Positions 1-7,240 of a stretch of DNA of 15,353 nucleotides are shown one piece after another. The position numbers and the translations under genes were made by a program. The notes under the pieces were generated by a model. That model was given only the letters and a program-made list of their open reading frames with translations, was not told where the DNA came from and did not search any database. Within the stretch, counting starts at the first letter, position 1. Each line of letters begins with the position of its first letter. Source of the stretch: JBBSIN01 sp038232055 (lineage in GTDB: Bacteria; Actinomycetota; Actinomycetes; JADGOV01); assembly GCA_038232055.1 (NCBI GenBank), contig JBBSIN010000057.1:1-15353 (forward strand), in the 5' to 3' direction.

Positions 1-16
1 CCGTGGCCAACCGAAA

Positions 17-853
17 CTAGCGAGCGGACTTCGCTGCGGCGACGCGCGCGTAGGCGGCCACGTCCAGCTGCTCACCCCGCGCGCCCGGGTCGACGCCCGC
101 AGCACGCAGGATCTGCTCCGCCGCGCCCGGCGAGCCGGCCCATTCGGCGAGTGCCGACCGCAGCGTCTTGCGGCGCTGCGCGAACGCCGCGTCGATCACC
201 GCGAACGTCTCCGCTCTGCTCACTTCGGTGCTGGGCGGCTCCCGACGCCAGAAGGCGACGAGACCCGACTCGACGCGCGGCTCCGGCCAGAACACGCTCG
301 GACCCACCGACCCGGCGCGGCGCACGTCGGCGTACCAGGCCAGCTTCACCGAGGGGATGCCGTAGGCCTTGCTCCCGGGAGCGGCCACGAGCCGCTCGGC
401 GACCTCCGCCTGCACCATGACGAGCCCGTGCGCCACGGTCTCGACGGTGCCCAGCAGGTGCAGCAGCACGGGCACCGCGACGTTGTACGGGAGGTTCGCG
501 ACGAGGGCCGTCGGCGCGGCGGGCAGGTCGGCGAGCGTCAGCGCGTCGGCCGCCACGACGTCGAGTCGGTCGGCGAGGTCGGGGCGACGTGCCGCGACGG
601 TGCCAGGCAGGGCGGCGGCGAGCAGGGGGTCGATCTCCACCGCGACGAGGCGGCGTACGGCGGGCAGGAGCGCGAGCGTGAGCGAGCCCAGCCCCGGGCC
701 TACCTCGAGCACCACGTCGTCGGGTGCCAGCCCGGCAATCCGCACGATACGCCGGACGGTGTTGGCATCGACCACGAAGTTCTGGCCGCGCGCCTTGCTC
801 GGCCACAACCCCAGGCGAGCCGCAATGGCCCGTACGTCGGAGCGGCCGAGCAG
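17..853 (-). CDS. rsmA: 16S rRNA (adenine1518-N6/adenine1519-N6)-dimethyltransferase RsmA (KsgA)
   Basis: RsmA uses S-adenosylmethionine to dimethylate two adjacent adenines near the 3' end of 16S rRNA, a late step in small-subunit assembly in the cytoplasm. Seen in the translation: the RGQNFVVDANTVRRIVRIAG entry segment, SAM motif I (LEVGPGLGSLTLAL, residues 49-62 from this start), acidic VEID after it, and the NLPYN catalytic motif at 120-124. The C-terminal FAQRRKTLRSAL helix is also typical. The start is uncertain. Similarity to actinobacterial homologues begins at LLGRSDVRAIAARLG, which a CTG at 853 would just include (278 aa, usual family size). There is no ATG, GTG or TTG in frame between the rpfB stop and this point; the next upstream candidate is GTG at 1042, inside rpfB, and a TTG at 808 would cut into the conserved N-terminus. 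Identity is sure, the start is not. It follows rpfB on the same strand, as in mycobacteria. Confidence 0.9.
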   Translation of the reverse strand: MLGRSDVRAIAARLGLWPSKARGQNFVVDANTVRRIVRIAGLAPDDVVLEVGPGLGSLTLALLPAVRRLVAVEIDPLLAAALPGTVAARRPDLADRLDVVAADALTLADLPAAPTALVANLPYNVAVPVLLHLLGTVETVAHGLVMVQAEVAERLVAAPGSKAYGIPSVKLAWYADVRRAGSVGPSVFWPEPRVESGLVAFWRREPPSTEVSRAETFAVIDAAFAQRRKTLRSALAEWAGSPGAAEQILRAAGVDPGARGEQLDVAAYARVAAAKSAR

Positions 854-875
854 CCCGTCAGGGGAACCGCTCGGC

Positions 876-911
876 CGCTCTGAAACAGGCGGTCGCTCCG
901 AAACAGGCGGT
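876..911. repeat. 18-bp tandem duplication in the rpfB-rsmA junction
   Basis: Two head-to-tail 18-bp copies (876-893 and 894-911, unit cgctctgaaacaggcggt) differ at a single base (881 versus 899). Read on the minus strand in the rsmA frame they would encode a repeated PPVSER peptide, but no usual start codon lies in or just before them. They look like a replication-slippage product in the region that should hold the rsmA ribosome binding site and start. Confidence 0.9.
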
Positions 912-917
912 GCCTGG

Positions 918-941
918 TCGGCGGGGCTATCGGCGGGGCTA
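918..941. repeat. 12-bp perfect tandem duplication containing the rpfB stop codon
   Basis: Two identical copies of tcggcggggcta occupy 918-929 and 930-941. The copy at 930-941 contains the rpfB TAG stop (939-941, minus strand), so the duplication gives a second TAG just downstream in the same frame. The array lies only 6 bp from the 18-bp duplication. Confidence 0.9.
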
Positions 942-2072
942 GAGGTAGCGCCCGCAGACCGGCCACGGGCCGCGCCCAGAGCGCTGGTAGAGGATCGAGG
1001 CGCGGTGGGTCTGCTCCGACGACGACGCGTTGATGGGGTCACCGGAGCCGCCCACGGACTGCCATGTCGAGATCGAGAACTGGTAGAGGCCACGATAGGT
1101 GCCGCTGGAGGACACCGCGCGCGGGTTGCCGCCCGACTCGCAGCGGGCCAGCGCCGCCCAGTCGAGCCCGCTGCCGCCACCGCCGTAGAACTGCTGGGGC
1201 TGCGGCGGAGCCGGCTTGGTGCCGACGCGGAGCACAGCGGTGCGTGGCTTCGTCGTCCTGCGCTGCGACATGAGCCGCTTGGTCTTGAGCTTGCCGTCGA
1301 CGTAGGTGGCGGTGAAGACGCGGGTGATCACACCCGGCCGACCCGAGGTCACCACCGTCGTGTGGCCCTGGTACAGCGACGAGTCGGACTCGCGCGTCGT
1401 CCGGTACGGGATCGCCACCCTCTCGGTGACCGTCTTGCTGCGGATCCGGGTGATGCGGACGGTGGAGCCGTCCGCGGGATAGGTCGCCAGCGGGACGGAA
1501 ATCTTGTCGGTGCGAGCGAGCCGGATGTGCCGGCGGGCGAGTAGCCCCAGCACGGTGGCGTCGGTCGAGAGGAAGCGGTGGGTTCGGCCGTCGACGAGGA
1601 CCGTCACCTCGTGCGGCAGCCGGACGCGCAGGTCGAACCCGGACATCGGCAGCCGGCGCGACCTCGACGCCGAGAGAACGGCGCCGACGTCACCGAGGCC
1701 GAGCTGGTCGAGCGCTTCGCCGACGCTGTCCGCCAGGACCCAGACGTTGCGCTGCCGGCCGTCGATGGTCAGCCCCAGCTCGCGGGCGTGCCGGACGCTG
1801 ACCCGCGCACCGCGGTGCAGTGCCGATTGCGCCGCCGGCACCACCGCATCGTGCGCGCTGTAGCGGATGCCCGCGTCGTCCAGCGCGCCGGCGACGGTGC
1901 CGGCGAAGGTATGGACCTTGTGCTGTGACCCGTCGACGGTCACCGTGACGGTCTTGCCCAGGCTGGCGTAAGCGGTGCCCGCCCCGGTGGCGAGCGTGGC
2001 GGCGGCGATGCCACCGGCGAGCAGGATGTTCGTACGGCGCACGAGACTCCCAAAGTCGAATGTCCCGGTCAT
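939..2072 (-). CDS. rpfB: Resuscitation-promoting factor RpfB (DUF348-G5-Rpf lytic transglycosylase)
   Basis: Secreted peptidoglycan hydrolase of the Rpf family, which in actinobacteria helps cells leave dormancy by remodelling the wall. Domains in order (377 aa): a short basic N-terminus and hydrophobic signal segment (about residues 11-36, likely cut after AYA at 36; no lipobox cysteine), three DUF348 modules (about 41-83, 98-140 and 154-196), a G5 domain (about 210-285), a Pro/Gln/Gly-rich linker (288-302), and an Rpf transglycosylase-like domain (303-377). The latter has catalytic Glu312 in ARCESGGN and the cysteine pair Cys311/Cys373 (GPWPVCGRYL) expected to form a disulfide. The order tatD-rpfB-rsmA matches mycobacteria. 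The ATG at 2072 has no Shine-Dalgarno sequence in front of it (cgtctgcccctg precedes it), so initiation is weak or leaderless, or the start needs checking. Confidence 0.96.
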   Translation of the reverse strand: MTGTFDFGSLVRRTNILLAGGIAAATLATGAGTAYASLGKTVTVTVDGSQHKVHTFAGTVAGALDDAGIRYSAHDAVVPAAQSALHRGARVSVRHARELGLTIDGRQRNVWVLADSVGEALDQLGLGDVGAVLSASRSRRLPMSGFDLRVRLPHEVTVLVDGRTHRFLSTDATVLGLLARRHIRLARTDKISVPLATYPADGSTVRITRIRSKTVTERVAIPYRTTRESDSSLYQGHTTVVTSGRPGVITRVFTATYVDGKLKTKRLMSQRRTTKPRTAVLRVGTKPAPPQPQQFYGGGGSGLDWAALARCESGGNPRAVSSSGTYRGLYQFSISTWQSVGGSGDPINASSSEQTHRASILYQRSGRGPWPVCGRYL

Positions 2073-2279
2073 CAGGGGCAGACGCGACGCAACCCCGAGA
2101 CATCGCGGGCAGCCCGAAATCCCCGATCCCGGCCAACAGTCCTGGGACCTTAGCCGAGCCGTCGTACGGACGACAAATCCGAAGTGGTGCGCTGACAGCT
2201 CCGGGACGACGTTTCGGGCCTCGAAGTGGTGCCTTCAGCCGAGTGACGACCGTCAAACAACCGGCGTAGTGGAGGATAA
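2073..2279 (-). promoter_or_regulatory. Long rpfB upstream region with direct repeats and short hairpins
   Basis: This 207-bp gap between tatD and rpfB is the only sizeable non-coding stretch in the left block, so it probably holds the rpfB promoter and leader. It contains two exact copies of cgaagtggtgc (2180-2190 and 2222-2232, 42 bp apart) and a short inverted repeat (gtcgt/acgac) around 2161-2174. I could not identify a known riboswitch class, a confident -10/-35 pair or an intrinsic terminator by eye. Calling it regulatory is inference from its position and repeats. Confidence 0.4.
2180..2232. repeat. Direct repeat pair of 11 bp upstream of rpfB
   Basis: cgaagtggtgc occurs at 2180-2190 and again, identically, at 2222-2232. 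The 42-bp start-to-start distance is four helical turns, which would put two bound protein copies on the same DNA face. No protein is known to me for this motif. Confidence 0.7.
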
Positions 2280-3101
2280 CTACATCGGTGCCATTTCCGG
2301 CCCGGCCGGCCAGCCGAAGATCCGCGCGGCCGTGGCGGCGATGGCGGCCGCCACGTCGTCGACGTCAGCGCGCCGCGTCGCCGCGAGCGCCCGCACCGTG
2401 AGCGGGACGAGATACGGAGCGTTCGGACGACCCCGGTGCGGCATGGGGGTGAGGAATGGTGCATCGGTCTCGACGAGCAGCAGGTCGAGCGGAGCGGCGG
2501 CGGCCGCCTCGCGGAGCTGCCCAGCCGACTTGAACGTTACGTTGCCCGCGAACGACATGACGTAGCCGCGGTCGGCGCAAGTGCGCGCCATGGCGGCGTC
2601 GCCGGAGTAGCAGTGGAACACGACGCGCTCGGGCGCGCCCTCCTCCGCCAGGATCCGCAGGACGTCGGCGTGCGCCTCACGGTCGTGGATGACCAGCGCC
2701 TTTTCGGCCTGCTTCGCGATCGCGATGTGCGCGCGGAACGATGCCTGCTGCTGCTCCCGGCTCGCGGTCCTCCGGTAGTAGTCCAGGCCGGTCTCGCCCA
2801 CGGCGCGGACCTCCGGCCGCGCCGCCAGCCGGGCGATCTCGGTCAGCGCCTCGTCGCTCGCGGCGTGCGCCTCGTTGGGGTGAATCGCCACGGCCGCGTG
2901 GACGTCGTCGTACGCCGCAGCCTGCTGCGCGCACCAGCGAGAGCTGTCGACGTCGATGCCGACCGTGACGAGGCGGCGTACGCCGACCGCCTGCGCCGCG
3001 GTGAGGGCCTCCGCCACCGGGGCGTCCATCAGGTCGAGGTGGCAGTGGCTGTCCGCGACGTCGACGGCGAGCGGCTGCGGGGCCGGCGGGGGGTCGCTCA
3101 T
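2280..3101 (-). CDS. tatD: TatD family metal-dependent hydrolase / DNase
   Basis: Cytoplasmic TIM-barrel hydrolase of the TatD family, a two-metal enzyme with DNase activity in studied members. The expected metal and catalytic residues are visible in the 273-aa protein: the N-terminal HxH (His19 and His21 in DSHCHLD), Glu103 in VGETGLDYYR, His139 in VIHDRE, His163 in VFHCYSGD, and Asp213 in VETDAPFL. Length is normal for the family. The ATG at 3101 is chosen over a reading-frame extension to 3239 because family similarity begins shortly after it and gtcgaggagccggc gives a good GAGGAG site 5 nt upstream. Its ATG overlaps the metG stop in an ATGA, so translation is probably coupled to metG. Confidence 0.96.
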   Translation of the reverse strand: MSDPPPAPQPLAVDVADSHCHLDLMDAPVAEALTAAQAVGVRRLVTVGIDVDSSRWCAQQAAAYDDVHAAVAIHPNEAHAASDEALTEIARLAARPEVRAVGETGLDYYRRTASREQQQASFRAHIAIAKQAEKALVIHDREAHADVLRILAEEGAPERVVFHCYSGDAAMARTCADRGYVMSFAGNVTFKSAGQLREAAAAAPLDLLLVETDAPFLTPMPHRGRPNAPYLVPLTVRALAATRRADVDDVAAAIAATAARIFGWPAGPEMAPM

Positions 3102-4651
3102 GCCGGCTCCTCGACCCTGGGGAACAGCGGGTCGCCCTTGGTCACCCGCACGCCCGCCGGCAGGTGGACGCCGGCGACGTCCTGTACCCGCTGCTCGGAC
3201 AGGGGTCCGAGAACGTCCTCCGCGCCGAGCATCGCCCACAGTCGTGCGGTTGCCCTGGGCAGGACGGCGTGGAGCAGCACGGCCATCGCCCGCAGCGCGT
3301 CGGCGGTCGAGTAGAGGACCGCATCGAGCTCCGCCGCCTTTGCCTCGTCCTTGGCGAGCTGCCAGGGCGCTCGCTCGGTGACGTAGCCGTTCACGTCACG
3401 GACGTAGTCCATGACCGCCGCGATACCGCCCTGGAAGTCGAGCGCACTGATGCGTTCGTCGGCGAGCGTTGCCGCGGTCACGAGAGCTGCGCCGAGCGCC
3501 GGATCTGCGACCCCTTGTGGCAGCGCGCCGGCGCGGTAGCGCTCGACCATCGAGCACAGCCGCGAGGCGAGGTTGCCGAACTGGTCGGCCAGCTCCGACC
3601 GGTACCGCGCGGCCATGGACTCCCACGAGAACGAGCCGTCGGCGCCGTACCCGATCTCCCGCAGGAAGTAGTAGCGCAGGGCGTCGGAGCCGAAGACCTC
3701 GGTGATCTGTCGCGGCGCGATGCCGGTCAGCTTGGTCTTGCTCATCTTCTCGCCACCGACGAGCAGCCACCCGTTGGCGAAGACCTTCCGGGGCAGCGCC
3801 AATCCGGCGGCCAGCAGCATGGCCGGCCAGATCACCGCGTGAAACCGCAGAATGTCCTTGCCGACGAGGTGCACGTCGGCCGGCCAGATCCGGTCGAACC
3901 GCTCGGGGTCGCTGCCCCAGCCGACCGCCGTGATGTAGTTCTGCAGCGCGTCGATCCAGACGTAGACGACGTGGGACGGGTCCCACGGCACCTCGACGCC
4001 CCAGTCGAAGGTCGACCGCGAGAGCGACAGGTCCTGCAGGCCGCTCTCGACGAAGCGTACGACCTCGTTGCGCGCGCTCTCCGGCTGCACGAACTCCGGG
4101 TGCTGCCGATAGTGCTCGAGCAGCCGGTCGGCGTACGCCGAGAGCCGGAAGAAGTAGTTGTCCTCGCTGATCTCGGCGACCGGCCGGCCGTGGATCGGGC
4201 AGAGGATGCCGTCGACGAGCTCGCCGGGCAGCTTGAACTCCTCGCACGACACGCAGTACGGGCCGGTGTAGGTGCCCTTGAAGACCTCGCCCTTGTCGTA
4301 GAGGAGCTGGAGGAACTCCTGGACGCGTTCGGTGTGCCGGCTCTCCGTGGTGCGGATGAAGTCGTCGTTGGCCACGTCGATTTCTTGCAGCATCGGCAGC
4401 CAGGCGGTCGAAACCATGTGGTCGGTCCACTCCTGCGCGCTGACGCCGTTGGCCGCCGCCGCCGCCAGGATTTTCTCGCCGTGCTCGTCGGTTCCGGTGA
4501 GGAAGACCACCCGCTCGCCGCGCTGCCGATGCCACCGGGTCAGGACGTCGCCGGCGACCGTCGTATAGGCGTGCCCGATGTGCGGCGCATCGTTGACGTA
4601 GTAGATCGGCGTCGTGACGTAGAAGGCCTTGTCGGCGTGCGGGTCGGGCAT
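3098..4651 (-). CDS. metG: Methionyl-tRNA synthetase (single zinc knuckle type)
   Basis: Class I aminoacyl-tRNA synthetase charging tRNA-Met, including the initiator, in the cytoplasm. Motifs in the 517-aa protein: HIGH at 24-27, KMSKT at 302-306 in the KMSKS loop, GTDEHG at 53-58, and the anticodon-binding helical domain after about residue 360. The connective peptide has one zinc site (Cys133, Cys136, Cys151, His154), as in short actinobacterial enzymes. The protein ends after VRVTKGDPLFPRV, with no C-terminal EMAP-like dimerisation domain. The start at 4651 sits 9 nt after the rsmI stop; the stop region supplies AGGA at a 7-nt spacing. Its own stop overlaps the tatD start. This is an essential housekeeping gene with nothing unusual in the motifs. 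Confidence 0.98.
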   Translation of the reverse strand: MPDPHADKAFYVTTPIYYVNDAPHIGHAYTTVAGDVLTRWHRQRGERVVFLTGTDEHGEKILAAAAANGVSAQEWTDHMVSTAWLPMLQEIDVANDDFIRTTESRHTERVQEFLQLLYDKGEVFKGTYTGPYCVSCEEFKLPGELVDGILCPIHGRPVAEISEDNYFFRLSAYADRLLEHYRQHPEFVQPESARNEVVRFVESGLQDLSLSRSTFDWGVEVPWDPSHVVYVWIDALQNYITAVGWGSDPERFDRIWPADVHLVGKDILRFHAVIWPAMLLAAGLALPRKVFANGWLLVGGEKMSKTKLTGIAPRQITEVFGSDALRYYFLREIGYGADGSFSWESMAARYRSELADQFGNLASRLCSMVERYRAGALPQGVADPALGAALVTAATLADERISALDFQGGIAAVMDYVRDVNGYVTERAPWQLAKDEAKAAELDAVLYSTADALRAMAVLLHAVLPRATARLWAMLGAEDVLGPLSEQRVQDVAGVHLPAGVRVTKGDPLFPRVEEPA

Positions 4652-4660
4652 CCCTCGATC

Positions 4661-5533
4661 CTACGAACGGTCGCCACCGGCTTTCGCCGCGACGACGGCG
4701 TCGTACACTAGCCGCTTGCGGACGGCGTACGCCGACGCCACCTCAGCGATGGCGGCCTTGCGGGACAGGCCGGCCGCTTCCCGGTCGGCGACGAGTCCGG
4801 CCAGGTCGCCTGGCTGGACCCCCGCCATCCGCGGAGCACCCCCGACCACGAGGGTCATCTCACCCCGTACGCCGGCCGCTGACCACTCCGCGAGCTCGCC
4901 CAGCGTTCCCCGGCGTACCTCCTCGTAGGTCTTGGTCAGCTCCCGGCAGACGGCCGCCCGCCGCTCGAGACCGAACGCCGCGCCGAGGTCGGTGAGCGCA
5001 GCCGCCAGCCGGTGCGGTGCCTCGAAGAACACCAGCGTCCGCTCTTCCCGCGCCAGCGTCGCCAGCCGCGCCCGGCGCTCCCCGCCCCGCCGCGGCAGGA
5101 ACCCCTCGAAGCACCAGCGGTCGCAGGGTAGGCCGGAGACGGCGAGCGCCGCGGTCGCGGCCGACGGGCCAGGTACGACGGTCACCGCTATCTCTGCGGC
5201 GGCCGCAGCAGCGACCAGGCGGTAACCCGGGTCGCTCACCGACGGGGTGCCGGCGTCGGTGACCAGCAGCACACGCCCACCCGCGCGCAGCTCCGCCAGC
5301 AGCTCGGGCGTCCGGATCGACTCGTTGGCGTCGTGGTAGGAGACGACCCGGCCCGGTACGGCGACGTCGAGCGTCCTCACCAGCCGGCGCAGCCGGCGGG
5401 TGTCCTCGGCCGCGACGACGTCCGCCCGCGTCAGCTCGGCGGCCAGGCGCGGCGAGGCGTCGGCGGCGTTGCCGATGGGGGTCGACCCCAGCACCAGCAC
5501 GCCCGTACCCGGATCGTTCCGACCATCGCGCAC
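4661..5533 (-). CDS. rsmI: 16S rRNA (cytidine1402-2'-O)-methyltransferase RsmI
   Basis: SAM-dependent tetrapyrrole-methylase-fold enzyme that 2'-O-methylates C1402 in the decoding centre of 16S rRNA. Visible motifs in the 290-aa protein: LGSTPIGNAADASPRL near the N-terminus, AAEDTRRLRRLV, VTDAGTPSVSDPGYRLV, VPGPSA, FFEAPHRL, and CRELTKTYEEV, followed by a C-terminal helical tail (GLSRKAAIAEVASAY). Start choice: GTG at 5533 has AGGA 7 nt upstream (gcgaggatcgtgtc), which beats GTG at 5500 (279 aa) and ATG at 5575. The last would overlap the divergent pmt start and has its GAGG too close. The gene heads the rsmI-metG-tatD cluster. Confidence 0.95.
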   Translation of the reverse strand: MRDGRNDPGTGVLVLGSTPIGNAADASPRLAAELTRADVVAAEDTRRLRRLVRTLDVAVPGRVVSYHDANESIRTPELLAELRAGGRVLLVTDAGTPSVSDPGYRLVAAAAAAEIAVTVVPGPSAATAALAVSGLPCDRWCFEGFLPRRGGERRARLATLAREERTLVFFEAPHRLAAALTDLGAAFGLERRAAVCRELTKTYEEVRRGTLGELAEWSAAGVRGEMTLVVGGAPRMAGVQPGDLAGLVADREAAGLSRKAAIAEVASAYAVRKRLVYDAVVAAKAGGDRS

Positions 5534-5561
5534 GACACGATCCTCGCAGCGCGGTCCGCCG

Positions 5562-5567
5562 TACCAT
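5562..5567 (+). promoter_or_regulatory. Candidate leaderless -10 box for pmt
   Basis: TACCAT (matches TANNNT) lies exactly 6 nt before the pmt ATG at 5574, so transcription would begin at the A of the start codon. No Shine-Dalgarno sequence precedes this ATG, which fits a leaderless mRNA, common in actinobacteria. No convincing -35 was seen. Confidence 0.45.
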
Positions 5568-5573
5568 TTCGGC

Positions 5574-7136
5574 ATGTCCTCGCCCGCGGCGTACGCGCCG
5601 TCGGGTTCGGCGGCCCGGCAGAGTGCTGCCGCGAGCACCCGTTTCCGGCTTGCCGCATCGATCCGTGATCGGCTGCACATGCCGATGCCGGACGACCGCT
5701 GGTGGGGTTGGGTCGGTCCGCTGCTGGTGACCGCGCTGGCGGGGTTCCTCCGTTTCGACCGGCTATCCGTGCCGCGGAAGTTCGTTTTCGACGAGGTGTA
5801 CTACGCGAAGGACTCGCTCGACCTGCTCCACCACGGCGTGGAGCTCAACAGCCAAGGCACCGGGCCGGGCTTTATCGCGCATCCGCCACTCGGCAAGTGG
5901 CTCATCGCCGTCGGTCAGGCGATCTTCGGTCACAACTCGTTCGGGTGGCGGTTCTCGGCGGCCGTGGTCGGCACGCTGTCGGTGCTGCTACTGGCCCGGA
6001 TCGCCCGGCGGCTGTTCCGGTCGACCCTGCTCGGCTGCTTCGCCGGTCTGCTGCTCACGCTCGACGGCCTGGCCTTCGTGCAGAGCCGGGCGGCGATGCT
6101 CGACATCTTCCTCATGTTCTGGGTGCTAGCGGCGTTCGGCTGCCTCGTCGTCGACCGCGACGCCGCGCGTCGGCGGCTGGCAGCGGCCGAGCCGGTGGCC
6201 GGGGCCCCGGCGGCACGGCTCGGCTTTCGGCCGTGGCTGCTCGCCGCCGGGGTGTGCCTCGGCGCTGCCTGCTCGACGAAGTGGAGCGGCGTCTACTACG
6301 TGGTGGCGTTCGTGGTGCCGGCGCTGGCCTGGGAGGTCGGCGCGCGCCGTGCCGCCGGTTCTCGTCGGCCGCTGCTGGCCGGACTCCGCCGGGCGTCGCT
6401 GCCGATCACCGGGGCGCTCGTCGGCGTCGACGGGTTGGTGTACGTCGCCTCGTGGAGCGGATGGTTCCTCGGTAGCGCCCGTACCGCCTACGACCACGAC
6501 TGGGCAGTCGACGGCGCGCACCGGTTGCCGCACCCGGTGGAGGTGCTGCAGGGCTGGCTGCACTACCACGCCGAGATCCTGAACTTCCACACGACACTCA
6601 TCTCCGGGCACCCCTACCGGTCGCACCCCATCGGGTGGCTGCTGCTCGCCCGCCCGGTGTCGTACTTCTACTCCTCTCCCAAGAACGGCGAGCTCGGCTG
6701 CACCGCGGCGAGCGGCTGCGCCAAGGAGGTGCTCGCGATCGGCACGCCGGTGATCTGGTGGGCATCGATCGCCGCACTCGTGGCGATGCTCTGGCTGTGG
6801 GCAGCGCGGCGCGACTGGCGCGCGGGCACGATCCTCGTCGGCGTCGCCGCCGGCATCGTGCCCTGGATGTACAGCGACCTGCATCGGCGTACCGAGTTCT
6901 TCTTCTACGCCCTGCCGGCGCTGCCGTTCCTCGTACTGGCCCTGACGATGTGCGCCGGCGTCGCGCTCGGTCGGCGCAAGGCGAACGACGTACGCCGAAT
7001 CATCGGCGCGACGGCGGTCGGCGGCTACCTGCTGCTCGTCGTACTCAACTTCTTCTACCTCTACCCGGTGCTCGCCGCGAAGGTCATCCCCTATCCCGAG
7101 TGGAGCGCCAGGATGTGGTTCGGCAGCTGGATCTAG
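5574..7136 (+). CDS. pmt: Dolichyl/polyprenyl-phosphate-mannose--protein mannosyltransferase (Pmt, GT39)
   Basis: Integral membrane glycosyltransferase expected to move mannose from polyprenol-phosphate-mannose onto Ser/Thr of exported proteins. The 520-aa protein shows the Asp-Glu pair essential in this family (Asp73-Glu74 in FVFDEVYYAKDSL) in the first extracytoplasmic loop. HPPLGKWLIA, FGWRF, a large loop (SGWFLGSARTAYDHDW to RPVSYFY), and at least nine to eleven hydrophobic helices follow. The C-terminal YPVLAAKVIPYPEWSARMW is typical of actinobacterial Pmt. The ATG at 5574 is favoured by the -10 box just upstream; ATGs at 5679 and 5685 would remove a 35-residue polar N-terminus and are possible. 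It is divergent from rsmI with 40 bp between starts, the same arrangement as in M. tuberculosis. Confidence 0.94.
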   Translation: MSSPAAYAPSGSAARQSAAASTRFRLAASIRDRLHMPMPDDRWWGWVGPLLVTALAGFLRFDRLSVPRKFVFDEVYYAKDSLDLLHHGVELNSQGTGPGFIAHPPLGKWLIAVGQAIFGHNSFGWRFSAAVVGTLSVLLLARIARRLFRSTLLGCFAGLLLTLDGLAFVQSRAAMLDIFLMFWVLAAFGCLVVDRDAARRRLAAAEPVAGAPAARLGFRPWLLAAGVCLGAACSTKWSGVYYVVAFVVPALAWEVGARRAAGSRRPLLAGLRRASLPITGALVGVDGLVYVASWSGWFLGSARTAYDHDWAVDGAHRLPHPVEVLQGWLHYHAEILNFHTTLISGHPYRSHPIGWLLLARPVSYFYSSPKNGELGCTAASGCAKEVLAIGTPVIWWASIAALVAMLWLWAARRDWRAGTILVGVAAGIVPWMYSDLHRRTEFFFYALPALPFLVLALTMCAGVALGRRKANDVRRIIGATAVGGYLLLVVLNFFYLYPVLAAKVIPYPEWSARMWFGSWI

Positions 7137-7170
7137 CTCCGACCGCCACGGCTCCGCACCGACCACCGCC

Positions 7171-7240
7171 CACTGGGCACCGGCCACTGGGCACCGGCCA
7201 CTGGGCACCGGCCACCGGCCACCGGCCACCGGCGACCGGC
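7171..7240. repeat. Tandem repeat array, three 14-bp then four 7-bp units
   Basis: Three perfect copies of cactgggcaccggc (7171-7184, 7185-7198, 7199-7212) run into 7-bp units caccggc (7213-7219, 7220-7226, 7227-7233) and gaccggc (7234-7240). The 7-bp unit is the second half of the 14-bp unit. It lies 34 bp after the pmt stop and abuts the palindrome at 7241. It has the form of a slippage-prone minisatellite. Confidence 0.95.

Noticed and set aside
1..16. Possible start of ispE just after rsmA
   Set aside because: ispE follows rsmA in related genomes and a TTG occurs at 8-10 on the minus strand, but sixteen bases cannot show it.
942..1180. Extension of the rsmA frame to 1180, giving a 387-residue protein
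   Set aside because: The extra N-terminus lies over rpfB codons and is Arg/Ser/Pro-rich with no similarity to RsmA; it is a typical spurious open frame of GC-rich DNA.
369..1544. 391-residue plus-strand open frame opposite rsmA and rpfB
   Set aside because: It is antisense to two clear genes, low-complexity in composition and has no recognisable motif. The long plus-strand frame opposite metG (3164-4711) was dropped for the same reason.
2073..2279. ydaO-type (c-di-AMP) riboswitch ahead of rpfB
   Set aside because: I could not match the conserved helices or the GGGGAA-like core by eye; a covariance-model search would be needed to claim it.
3102..3239. N-terminal extension of tatD by 46 residues
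   Set aside because: The extension is an out-of-frame reading of the metG 3' end; the ATG at 3101 has a good GAGGAG site and fits family length.
7171..7240. CRISPR array
   Set aside because: Units are only 14 and 7 bp, directly adjacent with no spacers, and no cas genes are present.
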